NCBI RefSeq assembly: GCF_002813425.1 | Contig: NZ_PHUL01000001.1 | Location: 744,001-808,000, forward strand | Source: Cellulophaga sp. RHA19 | Lineage (GTDB): Bacteria; Bacteroidota; Bacteroidia; Flavobacteriales; Flavobacteriaceae | Direction of reading: 5' to 3' | DNA length: 64,000 nucleotides | Shown: one piece after another, positions 16,036 through 24,589 of the stretch | Numbering within the stretch: the first letter of the stretch is position 1 | Layout: each line of letters begins with the position of its first letter | Notes under the pieces: model-generated | The model's database searches: none | The model's input: only the letters and a program-made list of their open reading frames with translations | What the model was told of the DNA's origin: nothing | Program-made: the position numbers and the translations under genes

Positions 16036-18426
16036 ATGATTAACTACAGTAGAACTACCTACCTTTTATTTTTTACTTTCATATTATTTTCAGTTCATAT
16101 TTATGCACAAACTGTACAGTGGCAAAACACTATTGGTGGCTCTAGTAATGAGTGGCTCTTCTCTACAGAGTTAGCTAATGATGGAGATTATATATTAGGA
16201 GGCTATTCTTATTCTGATACCTCTGGCGATAAAACTGAGAATATAAAAGGAAATAATGATTATTGGATTCTTAAACTAGACGATGCAACTGGTGCAATTA
16301 TATGGCAAAAAACTATTGGAGGTAATGATACAGAGTACGCAACCTCTACCAAACAAACTAAAGATGGTGGCTATATTATTGGTGGTTATAGCGCATCTAA
16401 CACATCTGGCGACAAAACAGAAAACTCTAGAGGTGGAGATGATTACTGGGTTGTAAGACTAGATGCCGCTAGAAATATTGTTTGGGACAAAACATTTGGC
16501 GGTTCTGGTACAGATAAGCTTTGGAGCATAATTGAAACCCAAGACGGCGGATTTTTAATGGGAGGAGAATCAGATTCTAGTATATCTGGCGATAAGACGG
16601 AAAACGCTAGGGGTTTAAGAGATATGTGGGTAATAAAAATAGCACCAGACGGAACAGAAGAGTGGCAAAAAACTTATGGTGGTAGTGATATAGATATTTT
16701 AAAATCTATAGTTAGTTCTAATGATGGTAATTTTATATTAACAGGATTTTCTTCCTCAAATATATCAGGAGAAAAAACTGAAAATTCTAGAGGGCTACAA
16801 GATTATTGGATTTTAAAAATTGACCCTACTGGCAGTATTATTTGGCAAAAAACATACGGAGGTAATAACGGTGATAGCGCATATTTTATACAAACAACGT
16901 CAGACGGTAATTTTGTAATTGGAGGAGAATCTGCTTCAAATATCTCCGGAGAAAAAACTGAAAACTCTTTTTGTAATTCTACAGATGTTTGGGTTATAAA
17001 AATAGATACCAACGGACAACTAATTTGGGATAAAACAATAGGGGGTAATAGCACTGAATTTTTTGGAAATATTAGAGAAACAAGTGATAATGGTTTTATT
17101 TTGGGTATGGCTTCTTTTTCTGAAAACACTGGCTATAAAACGGAAGCATCTTACGGCAATAGAGATTATTGGGTTGTAAAACTTAATGAAACTGGTAACC
17201 TTGAGTGGGACAAATCTTTTGGTGGTAATAACATAGACAATTTAACAACAGTGTTACAAACTAATGACGGTAGTTATACTGTTGGTGGTTGGTCTGCATC
17301 TAATGCATCTGGCAACAAAACAGAAAATAGCAATGGTTTATGGGATTACTGGATGCTTAAATTCCAGATGGATGTTAACGACTATAATCCTCCTACCAGC
17401 ACAACTACAACTGTATGTTCTGGCAGCAACTTAGAGTTAACTGCAACAACTGGTGTATACTACAACTGGACAGGCCCAAATGGATTTACAAGTACTGTAC
17501 AAAACCCTGTTATAAGCAATGTATCTTCAATAAATGCGGGGACTTATAATGTTACCATTTCGGACAATTCTAATTGCTCAGAAACAAAAATTATTAATGT
17601 AACCGTAACCGCTACTACAACTATAACTCCAATAAGCGACATAACTATTTGCGATGATGATGAAGATGGCTTTGCTATTTTTAATTTAACTCCAATAAAA
17701 TCTAATCTTTTACTTGACCCAAATAACACAAGTATTGATTTTTACGATGAAAACGGAGATAGAATTCTGGATACAGAACTACCGGCATACAAAAACAAAA
17801 TTAGCAACCAAGAAGTTATTAAAGTAGAAGTTAATAATGCTAGTTCCTCTTGCTCTAAAAAAACAACATTTAAGCTAATTGTATCTACCATTATTGCCAA
17901 TGCTACACTAGATATAATTGGGTGCGATACAGACACCAATAACATATCTGAATTTTTTGATACCTCTACAGTAGAAACAACTGTTTTAGCCGGCCAAACA
18001 AATGTAACGGTTACTTACACTAATAATAATGGTGACATATTACCTAGCCCACTACCAAACCCTTACACAAACAAATACCCAAATGAAGAAATAATTGTAA
18101 GAGTAAGTAGTAATACTGACCCTAGTTGTTATAAAGAAACTTCTTTTAAATTAATTACTAATCCTTGTACAGATCTTAGCCTAGATTACCCACCATTTTT
18201 TACACCAAATAATGATGGTATAAACGATTTTTGGCCAAGGAAAATAAGCGCAGAGTCTATATCAATTTATAACCGTTATGGCAAACTATTAAAAGTGTTA
18301 TACCCAGGGTCTCCAAAATGGAACGGAACATATAATGGCAAAAAATTGCCTTCTACAGATTATTGGTTTCTTGCTGTTTTTGCTAATGAAAAACCAATTA
18401 AAGGTCATTTTTCTTTAAAAAGATAA
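16036..18426 (+). CDS. T9SS type B sorting domain protein with beta repeats
   Basis: The 796-residue protein has a signal peptide (about residues 1-25). About seven repeats of near 60 residues follow to residue 450 (patterns W-x-K-T-x-GG, GGY or GGES, and SGDKTEN). Next are Ig/PKD-like stretches, and a C-terminal CHU_C/T9SS type B domain (FFTPNNDGINDFW, YNRYGKLL, WNGTYNGKKLPS) needed for export by the type IX system. The repeats look like a beta-propeller or solenoid, possibly an adhesin. The gene is bracketed by a 27-bp exact direct repeat, the second copy starting at its own stop codon. Confidence 0.85.
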   Translation: MINYSRTTYLLFFTFILFSVHIYAQTVQWQNTIGGSSNEWLFSTELANDGDYILGGYSYSDTSGDKTENIKGNNDYWILKLDDATGAIIWQKTIGGNDTEYATSTKQTKDGGYIIGGYSASNTSGDKTENSRGGDDYWVVRLDAARNIVWDKTFGGSGTDKLWSIIETQDGGFLMGGESDSSISGDKTENARGLRDMWVIKIAPDGTEEWQKTYGGSDIDILKSIVSSNDGNFILTGFSSSNISGEKTENSRGLQDYWILKIDPTGSIIWQKTYGGNNGDSAYFIQTTSDGNFVIGGESASNISGEKTENSFCNSTDVWVIKIDTNGQLIWDKTIGGNSTEFFGNIRETSDNGFILGMASFSENTGYKTEASYGNRDYWVVKLNETGNLEWDKSFGGNNIDNLTTVLQTNDGSYTVGGWSASNASGNKTENSNGLWDYWMLKFQMDVNDYNPPTSTTTTVCSGSNLELTATTGVYYNWTGPNGFTSTVQNPVISNVSSINAGTYNVTISDNSNCSETKIINVTVTATTTITPISDITICDDDEDGFAIFNLTPIKSNLLLDPNNTSIDFYDENGDRILDTELPAYKNKISNQEVIKVEVNNASSSCSKKTTFKLIVSTIIANATLDIIGCDTDTNNISEFFDTSTVETTVLAGQTNVTVTYTNNNGDILPSPLPNPYTNKYPNEEIIVRVSSNTDPSCYKETSFKLITNPCTDLSLDYPPFFTPNNDGINDFWPRKISAESISIYNRYGKLLKVLYPGSPKWNGTYNGKKLPSTDYWFLAVFANEKPIKGHFSLKR

Positions 18427-18450
18427 AAACAAATGCGTTAGTCCTAACTA
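18424..18450 (+). repeat. 27-bp direct repeat, copy 2
   Basis: Identical to 15874-15900. It begins at the TAA stop of the T9SS protein gene and continues into the intergenic space. The bases after it differ from those after copy 1. Confidence 0.9.
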
Positions 18451-18532
18451 GTATCTATAAACCTTATTCACAAACAACATAACCTCTTTTCTAGCGTTAA
18501 TTGTGTTTAACCAATTAAACTATAATTACAAT

Positions 18533-18964
18533 ATGAAAAAATTATTTTTCACGCTACTATTTACCACACTACTATTTTCTTGTTCTTCTGACGACGACAA
18601 TTCTCCAAAAAGCTTAGAAGAAACTGTTTTAGAGGGCTCTTGGCTTTTTCAAAGATTAGGAGAAACCTGTGATAATGATTACGATTTAGAAGTAGGAGAT
18701 CCTTATGCGTTTAAGTTTTTAGAAAATAACACAATAGAGTTTGAAGATCCTGGTTACCTATCTAGCTCTATGTACACTATAGATGGTAATAATTTAACAT
18801 TAGAGACTATTTACACCTTACCTTCTGGAAGTAAGCGAAAATTTGTAGGTAACTATACTTTTTCTGAAGATACAGGTAACTTTACAGGCACAAATACGTT
18901 TACAGCTTATAATGATACAGAAACGCAATGGACTTGCCAAGGCACAACTAGTATCTCTAGATAA
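18533..18964 (+). CDS. Lipoprotein, lipocalin-like pattern
   Basis: The 143-residue protein has a lipoprotein signal (MKKLFFTLLFTTLLFSC, Cys17) followed by SSDDD, a spacer typical for Bacteroidota lipoproteins. The body (LEGSWLFQRLGETC... to a late WTCQG) matches the general pattern of lipocalin-like small lipoproteins with a GxW start and a disulfide. I chose ATG 18533; the frame is open upstream to 18503 but that would bury the signal. A terminator hairpin follows. Function unknown. Confidence 0.75.
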   Translation: MKKLFFTLLFTTLLFSCSSDDDNSPKSLEETVLEGSWLFQRLGETCDNDYDLEVGDPYAFKFLENNTIEFEDPGYLSSSMYTIDGNNLTLETIYTLPSGSKRKFVGNYTFSEDTGNFTGTNTFTAYNDTETQWTCQGTTSISR

Positions 18965-18981
18965 TAACATTAAACATATAT

Positions 18982-19030
18982 AAATTAGCTATTCATTTGT
19001 AAAACAAAGCATATGGATAGCTAATTTTTT
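18982..19030 (+). terminator. Stem-loop terminator
   Basis: AAATTAGCTAT pairs with ATAGCTAATTT across a 24-base loop and ends in a run of six T. Confidence 0.6.
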
Positions 19031-19105
19031 ATAGCAAAATTTTTAGGAAATAACCACCTGTTTAAAATTCTTATATTTACTACAAGCAATAAAATACTAA
19101 AATAT

Positions 19106-20200
19106 ATGAGCTTTTTAAAATCACTATTTAAATCAAAAGAAGGTCCTATAAACTCTTATGAAGATTTTTGGAAATGGTTTACTCAAAACCAACAGGATTT
19201 TTACAATGTTATAAAAGATAATGGAAATGTAAATAAAGATTTTTTCGAAAAACTTACACCAAAACTAGAAGAGGTTAAAGATGGTTTTTGGTTTTTAGCA
19301 GGAATGTTTGATGATAACACGGCAGAATTAATTTTAACAGCAGATGGTGTTATAAAAAACATAGTATTTGTTGAAGAGTTGGTAGCTGCAGCTCCTAAAA
19401 TGAAAAACTGGAAAATAACGGCTCTTAAACAGCCGTCTGATCTAGGACAGTTTGGAATTAAAATGGAAGACTATGAGTTTAATAATGAAAAAATGAACTT
19501 TTATGCTACTGAACACCAATATATGCCCGATGAAATAGATATTACTATTACCCATAAAGATTTTAACGAGGAAGATAGACCTGTAATTACAAATGGTGTA
19601 TACCTTGCTTTAGATCATTCATTAGGCGAATTAAACTCTATTACCAAAATAGACAACGTAACTATTATTGACCCTAAAGATGCAGAATCTGATTTAGTTC
19701 CTTTAGAAAAGCTTAAAGACTTTTTAATATGGAGAGAAAAAGAATTTGTAGAAAAATACAAAGGCTTAAGGCATAATACAGATAACGATAGCTACTCTAG
19801 TTTAGAGGCTACTTTAAAAAACGGATTACCATTAATTGCTGTTATAAATACAGATTTACTTGCTTGGGATAGCAAAGCGTCTCATCCTTGGATTTCCGTA
19901 ATGGAAATAAAATACGATGGTGATAATAATAACGGTATGCCAGACAGTGACACCTACCAATTGTTAAATGAAATTGAAGATAAAATAACAGCAGATTTAA
20001 AGGATTCTGATGGTTTTTTAAACGTAGGTAGACAAACAGCAGAATCCACCAGAGAAGTATATTTTGCTTGTATAGACTTTAGAAAACCATCTAAAATTTT
20101 ACATAAAATAAAAAAAGAATATGAAAATGTAATTGACCTAGATTTTGATATTTACAAAGACAAATACTGGCAATCTTTTAATAGGTTTATGCCTAATTAA
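19106..20200 (+). CDS. DUF695-like protein
   Basis: The 364-residue soluble protein has no signal peptide. The N-terminal 140 residues (DFWKWF near residue 21, then AELILTADG, VEELVAAAPKMKNW) resemble the DUF695 pattern. The C-terminal half (DNDSYSSLEATL, PWISVMEIKY) looks like a second such domain. The role of DUF695 proteins is unknown. It stands alone between a terminator and MarC. The family call is moderate. Confidence 0.6.
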   Translation: MSFLKSLFKSKEGPINSYEDFWKWFTQNQQDFYNVIKDNGNVNKDFFEKLTPKLEEVKDGFWFLAGMFDDNTAELILTADGVIKNIVFVEELVAAAPKMKNWKITALKQPSDLGQFGIKMEDYEFNNEKMNFYATEHQYMPDEIDITITHKDFNEEDRPVITNGVYLALDHSLGELNSITKIDNVTIIDPKDAESDLVPLEKLKDFLIWREKEFVEKYKGLRHNTDNDSYSSLEATLKNGLPLIAVINTDLLAWDSKASHPWISVMEIKYDGDNNNGMPDSDTYQLLNEIEDKITADLKDSDGFLNVGRQTAESTREVYFACIDFRKPSKILHKIKKEYENVIDLDFDIYKDKYWQSFNRFMPN

Positions 20201-20277
20201 ACACTTATATTTATATAAATAGTAGATATAATTATTTTAAACAAAAAAAATTCGAAATTACAACCAAATAAAATGCT

Positions 20278-20883
20278 ATGCCAGACCTAGTTACCTTTGC
20301 TTTAAGCGTTTTTATGGGCTTTTTTGCAATTATGAATCCTATTGCTAACACGCCTATTTTTTTGAGCCTTACGGAGGAAAAAAGTAAAGAGAATAAAAAG
20401 AAAATTGCTAAAACAGCTACTATTACTGCATTTATAATTGTAACTGCATTTATTATAGCAGGTAAATATATTTTTGAGTTATTTGGCATTACAATTCCTG
20501 CTTTTAAAATAACTGGCGGTATTCTTATTTTTTATGTTGGCTTTGAAATGCTAATGTCAAAAAAATCTAAAATACACAGCAACAACACAGAAGAAGACAA
20601 CAATGTAGGTATTTCCCCTTTGGCAATACCAATACTTGCTGGCCCAGGAACTATTGTAACAGCAATGAACAATGTTACCAATGCTAGTTATACCCATATA
20701 GGAATAGTAATTCTTATATTTGGTTTAATGATTATGCTTACTTATTTAGCCTTTACTTTAAGTGATGTAATTGTAAAAAAAGTAGGCGATAATTTAATTT
20801 CGGTAATAGGTAAGTTAATGGGCTTAATACTTGCCATAATCGGTACAGGTATGGTTACAGAGGGTATTAAATTATCAATATAA
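20278..20883 (+). CDS. MarC family integral membrane protein
   Basis: The 201-residue protein has six membrane segments. The MarC/SnatA pattern is clear: FFAIMNPIANTPIFLSL near the N-terminus and SPLAIPILAGPGTIVT near the middle. Some members export amino acids; the name MarC comes from a locus later found unrelated to drug resistance. An alternative ATG 5 bases upstream is out of frame. The substrate cannot be read from the sequence. Confidence 0.9.
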   Translation: MPDLVTFALSVFMGFFAIMNPIANTPIFLSLTEEKSKENKKKIAKTATITAFIIVTAFIIAGKYIFELFGITIPAFKITGGILIFYVGFEMLMSKKSKIHSNNTEEDNNVGISPLAIPILAGPGTIVTAMNNVTNASYTHIGIVILIFGLMIMLTYLAFTLSDVIVKKVGDNLISVIGKLMGLILAIIGTGMVTEGIKLSI

Positions 20884-20928
20884 ATAATAGTATATTTAAT
20901 AAAGATAATCCACTTCTAAAATTAGTAA

Positions 20929-21582
20929 ATGGACCTTAAAGACTTTACAACATTTTTTTCTTTACTAATTGGCTTAAACATTGCTGGATATCTTTTAAAT
21001 ATTGGCATAAGCCTGTTGTGGAACAAAGTATACAAACACCAATCTACCATTACAAAAAAAGAAGTCTTATCATCTATCCTAACCCTATTTATTAATATTT
21101 TAATTGCTATTCCTGGATATGTTTTGTGGATAAAAGGCTTTATTGTATTTACTGATGATAACCCTTGGCTTAGTTTTTTAATTCTGTTTCTATTTTTAGA
21201 TGTTCTAATGTATGCTTTACATTGGGCATCACATAATATTAGCTTTATAAAAACAATTCACTTGCAGCATCATGAGCATACAGAGCGTTTTAATATTGTA
21301 AGCCTGTATTATATGTCTCCTTGGGAATCTATACTATTTGGCTTATTGTTAACGGTAGTTGCTTTGTTGTTTACATTAAATATTTATGGGTTTATAGCTT
21401 TTCTAATTTTTAATTGGTTTTACGGTGTTATAACTCATTTAAACACCAAATTAAGCAAGCCTTACTTTTTAATATTTACTACCAATTACTTTCACAAAAA
21501 TCATCACAAATTGTTTCGTAAAAACTATGGATTTTACACTATTTTATGGGATAAGCTGTTTAAAACAGATAAATTAACTTAG
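20929..21582 (+). CDS. Sterol desaturase/fatty acid hydroxylase family protein
   Basis: The 217-residue membrane protein carries the di-iron histidine clusters of this superfamily: HWASH (near residue 98), HLQHHEH (near residue 112), and HKNHHK near residue 186. These enzymes hydroxylate or desaturate lipids in the inner membrane using oxygen. Its 3' end overlaps the 3' end of the convergent Fur-family gene by 4 bases. Substrate unknown; carotenoid, sterol-like or fatty acyl are possible. Confidence 0.85.
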   Translation: MDLKDFTTFFSLLIGLNIAGYLLNIGISLLWNKVYKHQSTITKKEVLSSILTLFINILIAIPGYVLWIKGFIVFTDDNPWLSFLILFLFLDVLMYALHWASHNISFIKTIHLQHHEHTERFNIVSLYYMSPWESILFGLLLTVVALLFTLNIYGFIAFLIFNWFYGVITHLNTKLSKPYFLIFTTNYFHKNHHKLFRKNYGFYTILWDKLFKTDKLT

Positions 21583-21956
21583 GTACAATCTTTACAAACA
21601 CCGGTTACAATACAATTAACACCCTCTACAGCATAACCAGTAGGAGCCGTAAAATTTACAGCAATATGCAAACATTCAATAGTATCACATTTGGTACATT
21701 TAAAATGAAAATGCTGTTCTTGTAACAACTTTTCTTCACAGTTTAGACAAATTGCAAAGTACTGCTTACCATCTTCTGCTACTACTTTGTGTAAAACTCC
21801 GTCTTCACAAAATCTATTTAAAACTCTATAAACCGTTGCTCTATTTATATCAATAGAAATTTTTTGCTCAATAGCATCTCTACTTAATGCTTTGCCTGCA
21901 TTTTCTAACACTTTTAAAACAGCATCCTTTGTCTCTGTATTTCTGCGTTTCTTCAT
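21579..21956 (-). CDS. Fur-family transcriptional regulator
   Basis: The 125-residue protein has an N-terminal winged helix (INRATVYRVLNRF recognition helix at 38-50). The C-terminal metal domain has H82, H84 and C87-x-x-C90 (EQHFHFKCTKC) and C121-x-x-C124 at the end. Fur-family members sense Fe, Zn, Mn or peroxide. Four zinc-type Cys are present, but the sensed metal cannot be decided. It diverges from a thioredoxin-reductase-like gene, and two operator-like 15-bp palindromes lie between them, so it probably represses both itself and that gene. Confidence 0.9.
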   Translation of the reverse strand: MKKRRNTETKDAVLKVLENAGKALSRDAIEQKISIDINRATVYRVLNRFCEDGVLHKVVAEDGKQYFAICLNCEEKLLQEQHFHFKCTKCDTIECLHIAVNFTAPTGYAVEGVNCIVTGVCKDCT

Positions 21957-21960
21957 TAAA

Positions 21961-21992
21961 CAAAACTAACCAAAATTAATTAGTGCGACAAA
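21961..21992 (-). promoter_or_regulatory. Promoter of the Fur-family gene
   Basis: On the minus strand, TAGTTTTG (plus 21961-21968) fits the -7 box TANNTTTG. TTTG (plus 21989-21992) is the -33 box, 20 bases away. The -7 box is only 4 bases from the ATG at 21956, so the transcript would be leaderless or nearly so. Confidence 0.55.
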
Positions 21993-21998
21993 CTTGCA
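21984..21998. promoter_or_regulatory. Fur-type operator 1
   Basis: TGCGACAAACTTGCA, an imperfect 7-1-7 dyad, nearly identical to the copy at 22007-22021. It covers the -33 element of the Fur-family gene promoter. Confidence 0.65.
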
Positions 21999-22006
21999 AT
22001 AACTAA

Positions 22007-22021
22007 TGCGACATAGTTGCA
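22007..22021. promoter_or_regulatory. Fur-type operator 2
   Basis: TGCGACATAGTTGCA, a 7-1-7 dyad (5 of 7 pairs), embedded in a larger inverted repeat, AACTAATGC and GCATTAGTT. It covers the -33 element of the flavoprotein gene promoter. It starts 23 bases after operator 1. Confidence 0.65.
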
Positions 22022-22046
22022 TTAGTTTCTAATTATATTATATTTG
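22017..22046 (+). promoter_or_regulatory. Promoter of the flavoprotein gene
   Basis: TTG at 22017-22019 and TATATTTG at 22039-22046 (TANNTTTG) are separated by 19 bases, a good Bacteroidota sigma-ABfr promoter. The ATG follows at 22063. Confidence 0.65.
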
Positions 22047-22062
22047 TAAAAATTTTTCGGAT

Positions 22063-23064
22063 ATGAAAAGAAGAGAAAGTATTAAATTAAGTGCTTTGGC
22101 TTTAACAGCTATAGCAATTCCACTATCTGTATCTGCAATTACTAAACTAAATCCTATGAGACAAAAACAAATATTTGATGTAATAATAATTGGCGGTAGT
22201 TACTCTGGTTTATCTGCCGCAATGACTTTGGGTCGCTCTCTTAGAAATGTAATAATTATAGATGCAGGCAAACCTTGCAACAGAGATACACCACATTCTC
22301 AGAATTTTATAACACAAGACGGGGAAAAACCAAACATAATTTCTGAAAAAGCTAAGAAACAGGTATTAGCTTATAACAGCGTTAAGCTAGTTTCTGATAC
22401 TGCTATAAATGCTAAAAAAGTAACAGATGGTTTTAGAGTAAACACGCAATCTGGTACCACCTACAATGCAAAAAAAATAATTGTTGCTACTGGCGTAAAA
22501 GACATATTACCAGAAATTAAAGGCCTTAAAGAGACTTGGGCAAAATCTGTTATTCATTGCCCTTATTGCCATGGCTATGAATTTAAAAACAAAAAAACAG
22601 CTATTTTATCTAACGGAGATAAAGCCTATCACCTAATACCATTAGTACATAATTTAAGTAAGCAGCTTACAATTATTACACAAGGCAAGCATAACTTTAG
22701 CGCAGAACAATTAAAAAACATAAAAAAGAATAACATTTCTATTATTGAAAAAGAAATAATAGAGATAGAACACCAAAACGGCGCAGTTAAAAGTGTAATT
22801 TATAACGATAATAGTAAACAAGATTTTGATGCCATTTATGTTCAAATAGACTTTAAACAACATACAAACATACCACAAGAAATAGGTTGTGTACTTACAG
22901 ACCAAGGTTATATACAAGTAGATGATATGCAAAAAACAAATATACACGGAGTTTATGCTTGCGGAGATAATACTACAAGATTTAGGTCTGTTGCAAACGC
23001 GGTACGTTCTGGTAATGTTGCTGGTTCTATGTTAAATATGGAGCTTTCTCACGAAGAATTTTAG
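22063..23064 (+). CDS. Thioredoxin-reductase-like flavoprotein with Tat-like leader
   Basis: The 333-residue protein begins KRRESIKLSALALTA, a twin-arginine-like leader. The FAD site GGSYSGLSAA starts at residue 44, the redox motif C166-P-Y-C169 sits in HCPYCHGYE, and the C-terminal FAD motif is GVYACGDNTT. The second nucleotide-binding loop (ILSNGDKAY) lacks the usual GxGxxA, as in the non-canonical TrxR-like group, so the electron donor may differ. Export would be odd for an enzyme of this type; folded export by Tat with FAD bound is possible. The upstream Fur-type operator suggests control by metal or oxidative stress. Confidence 0.8.
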   Translation: MKRRESIKLSALALTAIAIPLSVSAITKLNPMRQKQIFDVIIIGGSYSGLSAAMTLGRSLRNVIIIDAGKPCNRDTPHSQNFITQDGEKPNIISEKAKKQVLAYNSVKLVSDTAINAKKVTDGFRVNTQSGTTYNAKKIIVATGVKDILPEIKGLKETWAKSVIHCPYCHGYEFKNKKTAILSNGDKAYHLIPLVHNLSKQLTIITQGKHNFSAEQLKNIKKNNISIIEKEIIEIEHQNGAVKSVIYNDNSKQDFDAIYVQIDFKQHTNIPQEIGCVLTDQGYIQVDDMQKTNIHGVYACGDNTTRFRSVANAVRSGNVAGSMLNMELSHEEF

Positions 23065-23101
23065 TTAATCCCCATACATTAACACCTATATGCTACTATC
23101 T

Positions 23102-23127
23102 AAAGCCCCAGAAATATCTGGGGCTTT
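23102..23127 (+). terminator. Stem-loop terminator
   Basis: AAAGCCCCAGA and TCTGGGGCTTT form a strong stem 40 bases after the flavoprotein stop, followed by ATTGTTT. Confidence 0.75.
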
Positions 23128-23194
23128 ATTGTTTAAAAAAAGTTTCTCTATATTTATAACTTAGTCACTTGTACAAAATTTAGTTTGTCTTTAA

Positions 23195-24007
23195 ATGAAT
23201 GAAATACAGAAACCCATAAACAGAAGCAGGTTAAGGCAACTATTAGGTAAAGAATATTTTATTTTAAAGAGAAAATATCATTGGTTGTCATCTAATAAAA
23301 AGTGGGCAACTACCAAAAGTACTACTCTATTTAACAATTCAGTTTTTAAACATCAATCTATGATTCTACGTCCGTTAAAAGATGTAGATATGTATTTGCA
23401 AGAAAACAAGAGAAAGAATTTAGAAATTGCAATTAGCCACATAAATACTGTTATTATTAAACCAAATGAAACATTTTCTATTTGGAAATTAGTGGGAAGA
23501 CCAACAAAGCGCAAAGGATATTTAGAAGGTTTAATTCTAAGTCAAGGGCAAATTGCCAAAGACACAGGAGGTGGTTTATGTCAGCTTGGGAACTTATTGT
23601 TTTGGGTATTTGCACACTCCCCTCTTACAGTTACAGAAAGGTACAGACACGGTTTTGATGTTTTCCCGGATATTAACCGTAAAGTACCCTTTGGAGCCGG
23701 CGCAACATTGTCTTATAATTATATAGATTTACAGGTGAAAAATGAAACTGAAAATAATTTTCAGATACACCTATGGTTAGATGATACTCATTTGCACGGA
23801 GAATTAGTTTCTAAAGAAAAAATTAATGCTAATTATACTATTGAAGAGCGCAATCACATTATAAAACAACAATTTTGGGGTGGTTATTCTCGTCATAATC
23901 AAATTGTACAAATTGAAGATATAAACGGAGAGCAAACTGAAAAATTACTAGTTACTAACAATGCTATTATGATGTACAATCCGTTTTTAACTGAACAAAA
24001 AGAGTAG
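23195..24007 (+). CDS. VanW family protein
   Basis: The 270-residue protein shows the VanW core: IKPNETFSIWKLVGRPTKRKGY near residue 88, then GGGLCQLGNLLF near 126 and RHGFDVFP near 150. VanW was named from a vancomycin-resistance cluster but its activity is unknown. There is no signal peptide. The gene stands alone after a terminator, with an acetyltransferase next. Confidence 0.85.
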   Translation: MNEIQKPINRSRLRQLLGKEYFILKRKYHWLSSNKKWATTKSTTLFNNSVFKHQSMILRPLKDVDMYLQENKRKNLEIAISHINTVIIKPNETFSIWKLVGRPTKRKGYLEGLILSQGQIAKDTGGGLCQLGNLLFWVFAHSPLTVTERYRHGFDVFPDINRKVPFGAGATLSYNYIDLQVKNETENNFQIHLWLDDTHLHGELVSKEKINANYTIEERNHIIKQQFWGGYSRHNQIVQIEDINGEQTEKLLVTNNAIMMYNPFLTEQKE

Positions 24008-24071
24008 AAAATTTAAGTCACCCTCTACAAATAAACGTTATAGTTTAAAAATAAAGTTGTATTTTACTAGA

Positions 24072-24578
24072 ATGTTACAAAGTCAAAGAATACAATTTAC
24101 GCCCTTAAGTACAACCTACAAAAAACCCCTAGAAGACTTGTTTTGCAAAAACCCACTTGTAATGCAAAACACTTTAAAAGGTCGTGTTTTAACAGCTAAC
24201 GAGCTTCAAAAAATAGTTGAAGATGATTTTATTACCACAACAGACGAAACTGTTGGTTTCTGGTGTTTAACCAATAAAGAAGACAATGCTTTTATTGGTG
24301 TCTCGGGTTTATTAAAATGTAATTATCTTGGTAAAGAAAGTTATGAGTTTGGTTTTATATTAGACGATAATTTTTGGGGAAAAGGTATTGCTACAGAAAT
24401 AGGTGAATTTTGGATAGATTACGCAAAAAATGAGCTTAATTTAAACGAAATTTTAGCCACTGCAAGCCCAGAGAATCACGCTTCCAGGAGAGTTTTAGAA
24501 AAGCTAGATTTACAAATGGTACGCCAGTTTACCTCTAAAGAGCGTGGGGCAAGGTTATTATTTAGCAAAAAACTTTAG
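24072..24578 (+). CDS. GNAT family N-acetyltransferase
   Basis: The 168-residue protein has the GNAT pattern: GVSGLLK (beta 4), YEFGFILDDNFWGKGIATE with the acetyl-CoA loop (G-K-G-I-A), and ENHASRRVLEKLDLQ (the Asn and alpha 4). It resembles RimJ/RimL-type enzymes. I chose ATG 24072 over the upstream TTG. Its 3' end is convergent with the response regulator gene, 11 bases away. The substrate is unknown. Confidence 0.85.
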   Translation: MLQSQRIQFTPLSTTYKKPLEDLFCKNPLVMQNTLKGRVLTANELQKIVEDDFITTTDETVGFWCLTNKEDNAFIGVSGLLKCNYLGKESYEFGFILDDNFWGKGIATEIGEFWIDYAKNELNLNEILATASPENHASRRVLEKLDLQMVRQFTSKERGARLLFSKKL

Positions 24579-24589
24579 ACACCAAATAG

